Assembly: GCF_003626635.1 (NCBI RefSeq)
Contig: NZ_RAZT01000011.1
Location: 228,343-292,342, forward strand
Direction of reading: 5' to 3'
Length of the DNA stretch: 64,000 nucleotides
Source of the DNA: Micromonospora musae
GTDB taxonomy: Bacteria > Actinomycetota > Actinomycetes > Mycobacteriales > Micromonosporaceae
Positions within the stretch are counted from its first letter, which is position 1, and each line of letters begins with the position of its first letter. The notes beneath the pieces are model-generated. The model ran no database searches and was not told the DNA's origin. It saw only the letters and a program-made list of their open reading frames with translations. Made by a program: the position numbers and the translations under genes. This document shows positions 24,296 through 31,690 of this stretch, in pieces.

Positions 24296-24338
24296 GGTCA
24301 GGGGCCGGTTTCCCATCATGGGAGACTGGCCCTTGACC
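24296..24338 (+). terminator. Terminator after the tRNA-Ser/tRNA-Arg pair
   Basis: A 43-nt hairpin: GGTCAGGGGCCGGT pairs with ACTGGCCCTTGACC (12 of 14, rest wobble), capped by TCCCA-TCA-TGGGA. TTTCT follows. Position and form fit an intrinsic terminator. Confidence 0.75.
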
Positions 24339-24364
24339 TTTCTGACCCCCACGGCTGACCCCTA

Positions 24365-24806
24365 CGTGGCGTAGGTCATGAACCCGAATACGACGAACGC
24401 CTGCCCGCTCGCAGAGCTGGTCGAGATGCCGATTGATATTGCGCGGCTCAATCGGTGTGCCGATCTTTGTCGTGAACAGAAGGCCATGCTCCTGCCAGCG
24501 ATCACCGGCGGCCTCCCGCTTCGTCCGCTGCAAGACCCGATGACCACGGAGCACGTCGACCAGCCCGGCAGGCAAGGCCACCGCCCGTTCCGACCCGTCC
24601 GTCTTCACCGGCCCGAACCGGAGTTGTCCGCCTGTGCGCTGCAACGACTGCCGAACGCGGAGCACGCCATCGACCAGGTCCACGTCGACCCACCGCAGCG
24701 CCAACGCCTCACCGCGGCGAAGCCCCAGCGCCAAGGCGACCGAGTACGGCGCATACCACCGGTCATCCCGCGCAGCCTTCAAGAACCGCGACGAGGAGAT
24801 CCTCAA
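24365..24806 (-). pseudogene. Tyrosine recombinase (integrase) fragment
   Basis: The reading frame is open from 24806, and similarity to phage-type integrase catalytic domains runs through LGLRRGEALALRWVDVDL (first catalytic Arg), GPVKTDGSERAVALP (Lys region), GLLFTTKIGTPIEPRNINRHL and RVHDLRH (His-x-x-Arg). Similarity stops right after HDLRH, so the later His/Trp and the Tyr nucleophile are lost. The N-terminal core-binding domain is missing too. It is dead as a recombinase. Its position next to tRNA-Arg shows which element made the scar. Confidence 0.85.
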
Positions 24807-24830
24807 GACCGCCGACGTGGTGCACGACGG

Positions 24831-25697
24831 TCAAAACCAGAACACGGAGACGTACGCCCGGTTGAAGCGTCGCGCCGCCGCGTCCTGCCGCCTGATCGAC
24901 CAGTGGGCAACTGCGTCTTCCCAGCCAGGGAGGGAAGGATGCCATTCGGCGAGAAGCACCCAGTCCTCCGGGTGTGTCGCTTCCCCGGTCCCCGGTCGTA
25001 GGCCGGCCCTCTCTGTTCGCGCTGCCGACACCGCAGATGAGGTGACGGGGTCCATACCGCAGTCAGTGGCGTATCCGCCGATCTGCAGCCGATCCCAGCC
25101 GATGACCTTCAGACCTTCGCCTCGCACCTGTCCCCACACCTCGCGCAGCTCGGCGGCGTGGGGGTGCTCGGCCTTGTCGATGATGTCGTCATGGTCCGGG
25201 AGCGAGATGTCGTACCTCAGTCGCAGCTCTCCCTGCAGCTCAGATACCTCTTGATAGCTGGCAAACTCCTCGCCCGTGTCGCTGAAGTCCAACCAGCGTT
25301 CCTCGACGGTCGTGCCGACAGGGACGTACGCCGCAGAACCGAGGGGGATCTCGCTGCCCCATGCCGAGGCTTCGGGACAGGCGAACAACAGAAGCTGGCC
25401 GTCGGGCGGCAATGGGAGGTCTGTCGCGTCCTGCGGCAGCGCCGCGAGGTCAAGGGACGCGATGAGGGGATACTCAGGGTCGGGGACGTCGGGCGGAAGC
25501 ATCAGTGGACCGCCGAGGCGGCCCACGACCGGCCCATTCGCCTGCGGCGACAGCGTGGCGCACCGGCGTACGACGCCCAACCACCGCTCCACGTCAACGG
25601 TGGGGATATCGCGTGCGAGCGCCTTCTCACGGCACCGGTTCAGCTTCTCCGTCGTCTCTTGGATCACGCGATGAACCGTAGTGGCGCGGCCTGACAT
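24831..25697 (-). CDS. DUF1963 (YwqG-like) protein, cargo of the tRNA-Arg scar
   Basis: 288 residues from the ATG at 25697. Motifs of the family: GPVVGRLGGPLMLPPDVPDP, SLDLAALP, LPPDGQLLLFACPE and GYATDCGMDP. The protein is soluble and of unknown function; DUF1963 proteins often sit beside toxin or mobile-element genes. Its stop lies 25 bases before the integrase fragment on the same strand. The start codon has only a close GGAGC before it, so the start is less sure than the frame. Confidence 0.8.
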   Translation of the reverse strand: MSGRATTVHRVIQETTEKLNRCREKALARDIPTVDVERWLGVVRRCATLSPQANGPVVGRLGGPLMLPPDVPDPEYPLIASLDLAALPQDATDLPLPPDGQLLLFACPEASAWGSEIPLGSAAYVPVGTTVEERWLDFSDTGEEFASYQEVSELQGELRLRYDISLPDHDDIIDKAEHPHAAELREVWGQVRGEGLKVIGWDRLQIGGYATDCGMDPVTSSAVSAARTERAGLRPGTGEATHPEDWVLLAEWHPSLPGWEDAVAHWSIRRQDAAARRFNRAYVSVFWF

Positions 25698-25988
25698 GCT
25701 CCGGTCAAGGGCGAAGCCGCTGGGCGACCATCCCCGGTCAGAGGTGTGGCCGGGCCATCCACGGGCCACAAGGCGATGGCACGGGGGGCCAAACCAGGCC
25801 ACGTGAGAACGCGCCGAGCAGGCGTAGGGCCGCACCCACGGTCGATCTTGTGAGATTCCCAAGCTGCGAGTCTCTGACCCCAGCCTGACCCCAGCACAAC
25901 GCCAACGGCCGCCACCGGATGAACGTCGGCCACGAGCCAGCGGGGAGGCGAGGCGGGTACCGCCGGGTGCAGGATGCTCCTACAAATT

Positions 25989-26020
25989 AGAAGGTTAGGG
26001 AGTCGAGTCCCTTCGGGCGC
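25989..26020. repeat. Attachment-site copy (tRNA-Arg 3' fragment)
   Basis: 30 of 32 bases match tRNA-Arg 24258-24289; the two changes (GT to AG) lie at the start of the T-loop. The 563-bp gap around it (25698-26260) holds this repeat and no gene I can support; long open frames there are GC-driven shadows. Confidence 0.8.
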
Positions 26021-26260
26021 CAAGATCACCGCGACCCTGAACTGCCGATATGGCAGATCAGGCCCGCGGTGTTTCCCTCCCTTGTGGTCGGTCGGGTGCT
26101 CGAATGGCGCTCCTGTGACCTTCAGCGAGGACTTCATGCCCGTCGTCTTTCCCACGCTCTCCGACGGCGCCGCCTCCGTGTACGCGTCCAGGATCGGCGA
26201 ACGCAGATGAGCGCGGGCTGGCCGGGGCCGTCGCGTACGGGCGGCGGGCGGCGGGGGCAG

Positions 26261-27355
26261 CTAGAGCGTGAGGTCCGCCAGGTCGACGGCGTCGGCCATG
26301 GCCTTGGCGCCCCGGTCGTTGAGGTGCATGCCGTCGCCGCTGTCCAGCGCGGGGTGGATGTGGTCGGGGGCCTGCGGGTTCGCCACGGCCCGGGCCACGT
26401 CGAAGACACCGTCGAAGGCGTCGGTTGTACGGATCCAGTCGTTCACCTGGCGCCGGACGGCGAGGCCCTCCGGCGTGCTGATCGGAGCGCCCCCGAAGGC
26501 GCCGATGGTTCCTCCGATGACCTTCAGGCCGGCGGCGTGGGCGCGGTCGGCCAGGTTGGTGAAGCCCTCGACGAGGGCGGCGGCGGTGGGGAGCGGCTCG
26601 CCCAGCATGGTGGGGAGAACGAGATCGTTGATACCGAAGTGCAGCAGGACGTGGGTGACTCCGGGTACCGGGAGGACGTCGCGGTCGAAGCGGGTCAGCG
26701 CGTGTTCGCCGACCTCGTCGCGCAGCAGGCGGTTCCCGGCGATGCCCTGGTTGACGACCCACCCTCGATCGAGTCGGCGGTTGAGGTAGTCGACGGAGCG
26801 GCGGTTCGCGCTGGTCGTGGTGCCGACGCCCTCGAACCAGGAGTCGCCGAAGGCCACCGCGATCGCGGTCCCCGGCGCGGCGAGCACGTCGACCCCGGAG
26901 AGGTAGAACCGGGCCTCCACCTGCGCGGCCCGAGCGAACGTGGGCGAGCCGACGTGGTTTCCGTCGACGACTCGCGCGACCTCCGCCGGCCGGTGGGAGT
27001 AGGTGGCGAGGCCGGTCCGCTCCGGGAGGTAGAGGTCGACGACCAGGTCCGTGCCGGCGGCGACGGGAAGCTCGACCGGGTCGGAGACGAGCTCCTCGCC
27101 CGCCGGAATGACGCACTGCCCGATGCCGTCGAAGGTGAGAGCGCCCTGCCGTCGGCCGACCGAGTACGTGGCCGCCGCGATGGTCAACGGGGCCCGGCCG
27201 TAGCGGTTCGTCAGGCGTACGCGGAAGGCTTCTCCACCGCCGGCCAGGTGCAGCACCTGTCGTACGGTCTGGTCGGCGAAGCCACGGGGTTCGCTGAGCT
27301 GGAGCTGGTCGTGCGGGTTGATCACGGCGGTACGGAAACCGGCTGTCCAGGTCAT
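26261..27355 (-). CDS. SGNH/GDSL-family hydrolase (two-domain, about 364 aa)
   Basis: 364 residues, no signal peptide. The N-terminal about 170 residues form a beta-rich domain (FRVRLTNRYGRAPLTIAAAT); the catalytic SGNH domain follows, with nucleophile FGDSWFEGVG, block II NQGIAGNRLL, block III LLHFGINDLV and block V DGMHLNDRG. All four SGNH residues are present. Likely a carbohydrate or small-ester esterase in the cytosol. AACGGAGCGACC precedes the ATG. A MarR-type dyad (27496-27522) lies upstream. Confidence 0.9.
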   Translation of the reverse strand: MTWTAGFRTAVINPHDQLQLSEPRGFADQTVRQVLHLAGGGEAFRVRLTNRYGRAPLTIAAATYSVGRRQGALTFDGIGQCVIPAGEELVSDPVELPVAAGTDLVVDLYLPERTGLATYSHRPAEVARVVDGNHVGSPTFARAAQVEARFYLSGVDVLAAPGTAIAVAFGDSWFEGVGTTTSANRRSVDYLNRRLDRGWVVNQGIAGNRLLRDEVGEHALTRFDRDVLPVPGVTHVLLHFGINDLVLPTMLGEPLPTAAALVEGFTNLADRAHAAGLKVIGGTIGAFGGAPISTPEGLAVRRQVNDWIRTTDAFDGVFDVARAVANPQAPDHIHPALDSGDGMHLNDRGAKAMADAVDLADLTL

Positions 27356-27495
27356 GGTCGCTCCGTTGGTCGGTGCCGCTCACGTAGCGGGCGGGACGAT
27401 GCTTCGCGGGTGCCGCCGGGGCTCCGCGAATCCAGCCCGTCTCAGCTTCGAGGCAGCGGGACGGCGGTGGAGGTGTTTCGGTAACGTCCAAAATC

Positions 27496-27522
27496 TTGAC
27501 AGTCCAAAGACTGGACAGTCAA
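27496..27522. promoter_or_regulatory. MarR-like operator copy A
   Basis: TTGACAGTCCA-AAGAC-TGGACAGTCAA: 11-bp arms with one mismatch and a 5-bp spacer. The core AGTCCA-N5-TGGAC is shared with 27794-27814 and 29160-29194. It lies between the broken marR gene and the SGNH-hydrolase start. Confidence 0.65.
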
Positions 27523-27537
27523 TATCTGTGACCACCT

Positions 27538-27744
27538 TCACGAACCCCTGGGCTCACTGATGGTCTGCTTGTTCCGGCCGGCCAGCCGGGTGAGGTCGGT
27601 CTGCCGCAGGCCGTCCTCGTCCAGGTGGGCCAACACCGCTCCGTGCCGGGGGCGGAGGTCGTCGAAGCCCTCCTCGGCGCCGCGCCGGAACAGCTCGGAC
27701 TGCAGCCCGAACAGGAGTCGGGTGGCGAGCATGCCGAGATCCAC
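27538..27744 (-). pseudogene. MarR-family regulator, truncated
   Basis: Only 68 codons are open (GTG start at 27744). MDLGMLATRLLFGLQSELFR and RPRHGAVLAHLDEDGLRQTDLTRLAGRNKQTI match the first half of a MarR winged helix, up to the recognition helix. The frame then runs into EPRGS and a stop. MarR proteins need about 140-150 residues, with a C-terminal dimer helix. The 3' half is not seen in other frames of the following 180 bases, so this is a deletion remnant. Confidence 0.75.
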
Positions 27745-27793
27745 AGCGCGGCTGCTCCGTCTCGTGTAATCCCCGTTAGAGGCCGGGGAATAG

Positions 27794-27814
27794 ATAGTCC
27801 ATAAATTGGACTAT
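27794..27814. promoter_or_regulatory. MarR-like operator copy B, perfect palindrome
   Basis: ATAGTCCA-TAAAT-TGGACTAT, 8-bp perfect arms, in the divergent region between the marR remnant and the monooxygenase-like gene, 34 bases before its start codon. It is the best copy of the shared motif. Confidence 0.7.
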
Positions 27815-27847
27815 ACGATCGTGCTACCGAACCAACCGGAGGAACTC

Positions 27848-28132
27848 ATGCCCACCGTGGAACTCACTCGCTTCCGGGTCGACCCGGCCCGCGAGAACGA
27901 CCTGTTGCAGGCCCGGCCGCAGATGCTCGCCGACTTCCAGGCGGACCGCTCGGGCTTCATCGAGGCGCGCCTGGTGCGCCTTCCGAACGACGAGTGGCTG
28001 GACATCGTGCTCTGGGAGACCCCCGAGGACTTCGCCGCGTCCCGGGCCAAGGGGGCCAACCTCCCCGGAATCGCGGCGTTCTTCGACGCGATCGGCGCGT
28101 TGATCAGCGCCGAGGAGGGAACCTCCGTCTGA
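27848..28132 (+). CDS. Antibiotic-biosynthesis-monooxygenase (ABM) domain protein
   Basis: 94 residues from the ATG at 27848, with a strong GGAGGAACTC ribosome-binding site. The single dimeric alpha-beta-barrel ABM domain is shown by VELTRFRVDPARENDLLQARPQMLADFQADRSGFIEA and WLDIVLWETPEDF. Family members are small cofactor-free monooxygenases, heme-binding proteins or simply stress proteins. The palindrome upstream and the neighbouring quinone-reductase-like gene suggest one detoxification regulon. Confidence 0.85.
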   Translation: MPTVELTRFRVDPARENDLLQARPQMLADFQADRSGFIEARLVRLPNDEWLDIVLWETPEDFAASRAKGANLPGIAAFFDAIGALISAEEGTSV

Positions 28133-28156
28133 CCGGCCGGGCCGCCCGGCCCGTCG

Positions 28157-29137
28157 TCAGAGCTTGAGGACGACGCGGCCGACGGTGGTCGGCTCCTCGA
28201 CCAGTTCGTGGGCCCGGACGATCTCCGACAGTGGCAGCTCCGCGGCGATCGGATAGACCAGGTCGCCGGCGACCAGGGCCTCGGTCAGGGCCCGGGCGGC
28301 CGCCTCGTTCGCCTCCTCGGGGAAGTCGTCGTTGCTGAGGAAGCGCACCGTGATGTTCTTGAAGGCGTATGGCCAGTACGGGATGCGCGGCGAGCTGTCG
28401 CCCGTCGCGTACGTGGCGATCACGCCGTTGTAGGCGAGGATCTTCTCGTTGAGTTCGAGGTTGGCGTCAAAGGCCAGCTCGGCCACCCGGTCGACGGGTT
28501 CCCCGCCGGTCGCCGCCAGGATCCGTTCGGCCGCGTCACCGCTCGACACGTCGACGACGTGGTGGGCGCCGGCCGCGAGGGCCGCCGGGATCTGCTCGGG
28601 GTGCCGCACCGTCGCGACGACCGTGGCCCCGCCCCGCCGGGCCACCGCCACCGCGGCCCGTCCGACAGCGCCCAGCGCACCCGTCACCAGTACGCGCTGC
28701 CCGGTCACCGGGCCGTCAGCGAAGATCGCGCGATGCGCGGTGATGCCAGGGATGCCGAGGCCGGCCGCCTGCTCGTCGGGGACCGCCGACGGCAGCGGGA
28801 CGGCATGGGCGGCCGGCACGACCGTGTACTCGGCGGCCGTGCCGAACGGGCGGTACGACTGTGCGAGGTAGACCCAGACGCGCTCACCGATCCGGGCCGG
28901 GTCGACGCCTTCGCCTACCACGTCGATGACGCCACTGCCGTCGCCGTGCGGGATCACCCGGGGGTACGACATCGTCGAGCCCCAGTAGCCGCGGCGCTTG
29001 CCGATGTCGCCGACGTGGATGCCGGATGCGGTGATGCGTACCCGGACCTCGCCGGGGCCGGGCTGCGGGTCGGGCATCTCGCCGAGCCGCAGCACCTCGG
29101 CCGCCGGACCCTGCTTCTCGTACCAGGCTGCGCGCAT
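28157..29137 (-). CDS. NADPH:quinone reductase-like MDR oxidoreductase
   Basis: 326 residues; GAGGGAGACCC before the ATG. Typical features: ITASGIHVGDIGKRRGYWG, Rossmann motif TGALGAVGRAAVAVARRGG, and a C-terminal PTTVGRVVLKL. Zinc ligands are absent. A soluble enzyme probably reducing quinones or enones. It converges on the ABM gene with only 24 bases between stops. Overlapping MarR-like boxes lie at 29160-29194 before its start. Confidence 0.9.
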   Translation of the reverse strand: MRAAWYEKQGPAAEVLRLGEMPDPQPGPGEVRVRITASGIHVGDIGKRRGYWGSTMSYPRVIPHGDGSGVIDVVGEGVDPARIGERVWVYLAQSYRPFGTAAEYTVVPAAHAVPLPSAVPDEQAAGLGIPGITAHRAIFADGPVTGQRVLVTGALGAVGRAAVAVARRGGATVVATVRHPEQIPAALAAGAHHVVDVSSGDAAERILAATGGEPVDRVAELAFDANLELNEKILAYNGVIATYATGDSSPRIPYWPYAFKNITVRFLSNDDFPEEANEAAARALTEALVAGDLVYPIAAELPLSEIVRAHELVEEPTTVGRVVLKL

Positions 29138-29159
29138 GTCGGGTCTCCCTCACCGGAGT

Positions 29160-29194
29160 TAGTCCAATTTCTTGACCGTCCAAAACTATGACTA
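29160..29194. promoter_or_regulatory. MarR-like operator copy C, two overlapping degenerate boxes
   Basis: TAGTCCA-ATTTC-TTGACCG overlaps CGTCCA-AAACT-ATGACTA. Each keeps the N5 spacing and half or more of the dyad of copies A and B. It lies 23-57 bases before the oxidoreductase start. The remaining 270 bases to the TetR gene hold no supported gene. Confidence 0.55.
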
Positions 29195-29462
29195 AATTCG
29201 AGCGGTCGTCAAGTGAGCGGAGTCCCCAGCCCGGGGTGTGGCAGACCTGGCGTTGAAGCAGTTCGGCAGCACGTCGTCGCGATCGGCGATCTCAACATGT
29301 ACAAGATCATTATCTGATCGGGTCGTACCGTCGACCGCCCCCGGACCCCAGCGCGGCCTCCGGAGGCGGTCCTCGTTTCGGGGCCGCCGGGCGTTCCTCC
29401 GCCGTCCCCCGGACGGGCGGCCGAGTCGCTCGCGAACGACGAGCGGCGCGGGCCCGGTGAGG

Positions 29463-30095
29463 TCAGTCGGACTGGGCGGTGGGGAGCCGGCGCGACGGCG
29501 GGTGCGGCAGGCTCCGGGCGTTCGTGGCGCGGAGCCCGTCGAAGGTCAGTTCGAGGTAGCGGCGCCAAACCTGCGGCTGCGCGTCCAGCAGGGGCGCCGC
29601 CGTCTGATGTATGCCGCCGAGCAGCAACACGATGTCCATGCCGGTGACGTCGTCGCGGATCGTGCCCTGTTCGCGGGCCCGGGCGGTGAGCGTCTCGGCG
29701 GTCTGGCCGAGGCGCTCGATCGCGGACCGCACCTGGGCGAGTTGCAGCGACGGGCGCCCGATCACCTCGCAGAACGCACGGTCGGCGGCGAGCACCTCGA
29801 CCCCGGCGGTCATGAACTCGTGCAGCGCGGCGGCCGCGTCGTCGGCGTCGACCAGGCGGTCCGCCGTGCTGGTGAGTCGGTCGAGCAGCTGAAGCATGAT
29901 CGCCGCGAGCAGGTCTTCCTTCGAGGCGAAGTGCCGGAACACCGTGCCCTTGGCGAGCCCGGCGCGCTGGGCGATCTCCCCCATCGACACGTCGACCCCG
30001 CACTCGGCGAACGCCGCGGTCGCCGCGTCGAGCAGCAGGCGCCGGTTGCGCACCATGTCCGCTCGCTGGCCCGGAGTGGCTGTCGTCTCGGTCAC
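29463..30095 (-). CDS. TetR-family transcriptional repressor
   Basis: 210 residues. The N-terminal HTH is LDAATAAFAECGVDVSMGEIAQRAGLAKGTVFRHFASKEDLLAAI; a helical ligand domain follows and ends in a charged tail. It is divergent from an SDR gene, and two palindromes in the shared 162-bp promoter region fit TetR dimers, so it probably represses itself and the SDR gene until a small ligand binds. Confidence 0.93.
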   Translation of the reverse strand: MTETTATPGQRADMVRNRRLLLDAATAAFAECGVDVSMGEIAQRAGLAKGTVFRHFASKEDLLAAIMLQLLDRLTSTADRLVDADDAAAALHEFMTAGVEVLAADRAFCEVIGRPSLQLAQVRSAIERLGQTAETLTARAREQGTIRDDVTGMDIVLLLGGIHQTAAPLLDAQPQVWRRYLELTFDGLRATNARSLPHPPSRRLPTAQSD

Positions 30096-30131
30096 GCGTA
30101 CCCCCTCCCGGGGTCGACCCTACCACCAACA

Positions 30132-30145
30132 TGACCGGTCGGTCA
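30132..30145. promoter_or_regulatory. TetR operator 1
   Basis: TGACC-GGTC-GGTCA, a perfect dyad followed by TTTTCTCTG. The same arms and following TTTTCT occur at 30167-30180; the two centres are 35 bp apart. It lies just before the TetR start. Confidence 0.75.
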
Positions 30146-30166
30146 TTTTCTCTGCTACGGTCAACA

Positions 30167-30180
30167 TGACCAGGCGGTCA
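30167..30180. promoter_or_regulatory. TetR operator 2
   Basis: TGACC-AGGC-GGTCA followed by TTTTCTG. Same arms as operator 1, nearer the SDR gene, about 78 bases before its start. Confidence 0.75.
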
Positions 30181-30257
30181 TTTTCTGTTCCGCCGGTCAC
30201 CGCCCGGCCCTTCGGCCGGCGGAGCAGTCATTCCGAACCCACCCCGGAGGTAGGACA

Positions 30258-30995
30258 ATGAGCAACGCACTGGACGGAAAGGTCGTCCTCGTCACCGGCG
30301 CGTCCTCGGGCATCGGTCAGGGCACGGCGCTCGCCCTGTCGAAGGCGGGCACCCGGGTCGCGGTCGGGGCCCGCCGGGCCGACCGGCTGAAGTCCCTCAC
30401 CCAGGACGCCCCCGGCGAGATCCTCGCCCTCGACCTGGACGTCACCGATCGCCAGTCCGTGCAGAACGCCGTCACGGCGACCGTCGACCGATTCGGCTCC
30501 CTCGACGTGCTGGTGAACAACGCGGGCGTCATGCTCAGCGGCCCGATCCTGGGCGCGGACCTCACCGAGTGGACGCGGATGGTCGAGACCAACCTGCTCG
30601 GTTCGATGTACGCGGTGCACGCCGCCCTGCCGCACCTGCTCGCCGCCAAGGGCGCCGTGGTGCAGATCTCCTCGACCTCGGGGCGTACGGCCTCCGCCGC
30701 GAGCGCCGTCTACGGGGCCACGAAGTTCGGCATCACCGCCTTCTCCGAGGCGCTGCGGCAGGAGGTCACCGCGGAGGGCGTACGGGTGATCGTCATCGAA
30801 CCCGGATTCGTCGACACCGAGCTGGCCAGCCACATCAGCGATCCGGCCATCCAGGCCATGGCGAAGAGCATGGCCGAGTCGATGCGGACCCTCCAGCCCG
30901 AGGACATCGCGAGCGCCGTCCTGTACGCGCTCACCCAGCCCGAGCACGTCGCCGTCAACGAGATCCTGATCCGACCGACCGATCAGACCCGCTGA
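30258..30995 (+). CDS. Short-chain dehydrogenase/reductase (SDR)
   Basis: 245 residues; CCGGAGGTAGGACA precedes the ATG. Classical SDR motifs: TGASSGIGQG (NADP-binding), LDVLVNNAG, Ser in VQISSTSGR and YGATK (catalytic Tyr/Lys). ARR after the second strand suggests NADP(H). Substrate unknown. Likely controlled by the divergent TetR. Confidence 0.94.
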   Translation: MSNALDGKVVLVTGASSGIGQGTALALSKAGTRVAVGARRADRLKSLTQDAPGEILALDLDVTDRQSVQNAVTATVDRFGSLDVLVNNAGVMLSGPILGADLTEWTRMVETNLLGSMYAVHAALPHLLAAKGAVVQISSTSGRTASAASAVYGATKFGITAFSEALRQEVTAEGVRVIVIEPGFVDTELASHISDPAIQAMAKSMAESMRTLQPEDIASAVLYALTQPEHVAVNEILIRPTDQTR

Positions 30996-31017
30996 ACCCG
31001 CTGCGGGCCCGGCCCAG

Positions 31018-31057
31018 CCGGCGGGAGGGGGCCACGTTTCGGCCCTGCTCCCGCCGG
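31018..31057 (+). terminator. Hairpin after the SDR gene
   Basis: CCGGCGGGAG / CTCCCGCCGG, with an inner GGGGCC / GGCCCT pairing, 22 bases after the SDR stop. Confidence 0.6.
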
Positions 31058-31101
31058 GAATGCCGCAGCCCGTCCTGGGGACCGCGGAAGGGGACAGGAC
31101 C

Positions 31102-31569
31102 ATGAGCGAGGCGCGCCCACCGTTTCCGCCGTTCGACCTCGACAGCGCGCTGGCCAAGGTGCAGGCCGCCGAGGACGCGTGGAACAGTCGCGACCCGCAG
31201 CGGGTGAGCCTCGCCTATACGGAGGACTCCGTCTGGCGTAACCGCGACCAGTTCATCACCGGTCGTCGGGCGATCGTCGAGTTCCTCACCGCCAAGTGGG
31301 AGCGCGAACTCGACTACGTGCTGCGGAAAGGCCTGTGGTCTTTTCGGGAGAACCGGATCGCCGTCCGTTTCCAGTACGAGTGTCGCGACCGCGAGGATCG
31401 GTGGTGGCGCAGCTACGGCAACGAGCTGTGGGAGTTCGACGAGAACGGGCTGATGCGCCGTCGCGAGGCCAGCATCAACGACGTGCCGATCAGTGCGGCC
31501 GATCGGCGCTACTTCGGGCCACGGCAGGAGGACGAGCGAGGCGCGGGTCACGACTTCCCGTTGCAGTGA
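31102..31569 (+). CDS. DUF1348/NTF2-like protein
   Basis: 155 residues from the ATG at 31102. The chain fits the small alpha+beta-barrel NTF2 fold as in DUF1348: KVQAAEDAWNSRDPQRVSLAYTEDSVWRNRDQFITGR, then WERELDYVLRKGLW, FQYECRDREDRWWRSYGNELWEF and GLMRRREASINDVPI. Usually an isolated stress or metabolism protein; no activity is known. Preceded by its own spacing, not tightly coupled to the SDR gene. Confidence 0.9.
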   Translation: MSEARPPFPPFDLDSALAKVQAAEDAWNSRDPQRVSLAYTEDSVWRNRDQFITGRRAIVEFLTAKWERELDYVLRKGLWSFRENRIAVRFQYECRDREDRWWRSYGNELWEFDENGLMRRREASINDVPISAADRRYFGPRQEDERGAGHDFPLQ

Positions 31570-31589
31570 TCCCGGGGTGCGTCGCCGCG

Positions 31590-31682
31590 GCCGCCGGTGA
31601 TCGACTCAACGTCCTTGAAGTCGGGGCATCCAGGTCGGCCGGACCCCCGACTCCCCTGATCCCTTAGTCAATCACCGGCGGC
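31590..31682. terminator. Nested inverted repeat between convergent genes
   Basis: The outer arms GCCGCCGGTGATCGACT (31590-31606) and AGTCAATCACCGGCGGC (31666-31682) pair at 16 of 17 positions. An inner AGTCGGGG / CCCCGACT stem (31619-31626 / 31645-31652) lies within. It probably terminates transcription from both sides. Confidence 0.65.
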
Positions 31683-31690
31683 AGCGAGGG

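Noticed and set aside
25664..26155. 163-codon ORF on the minus strand in the tRNA-Arg scar
   Set aside because: It runs through the attachment copy and has no ribosome-binding site or domain; its sequence looks like a translated non-coding gap.
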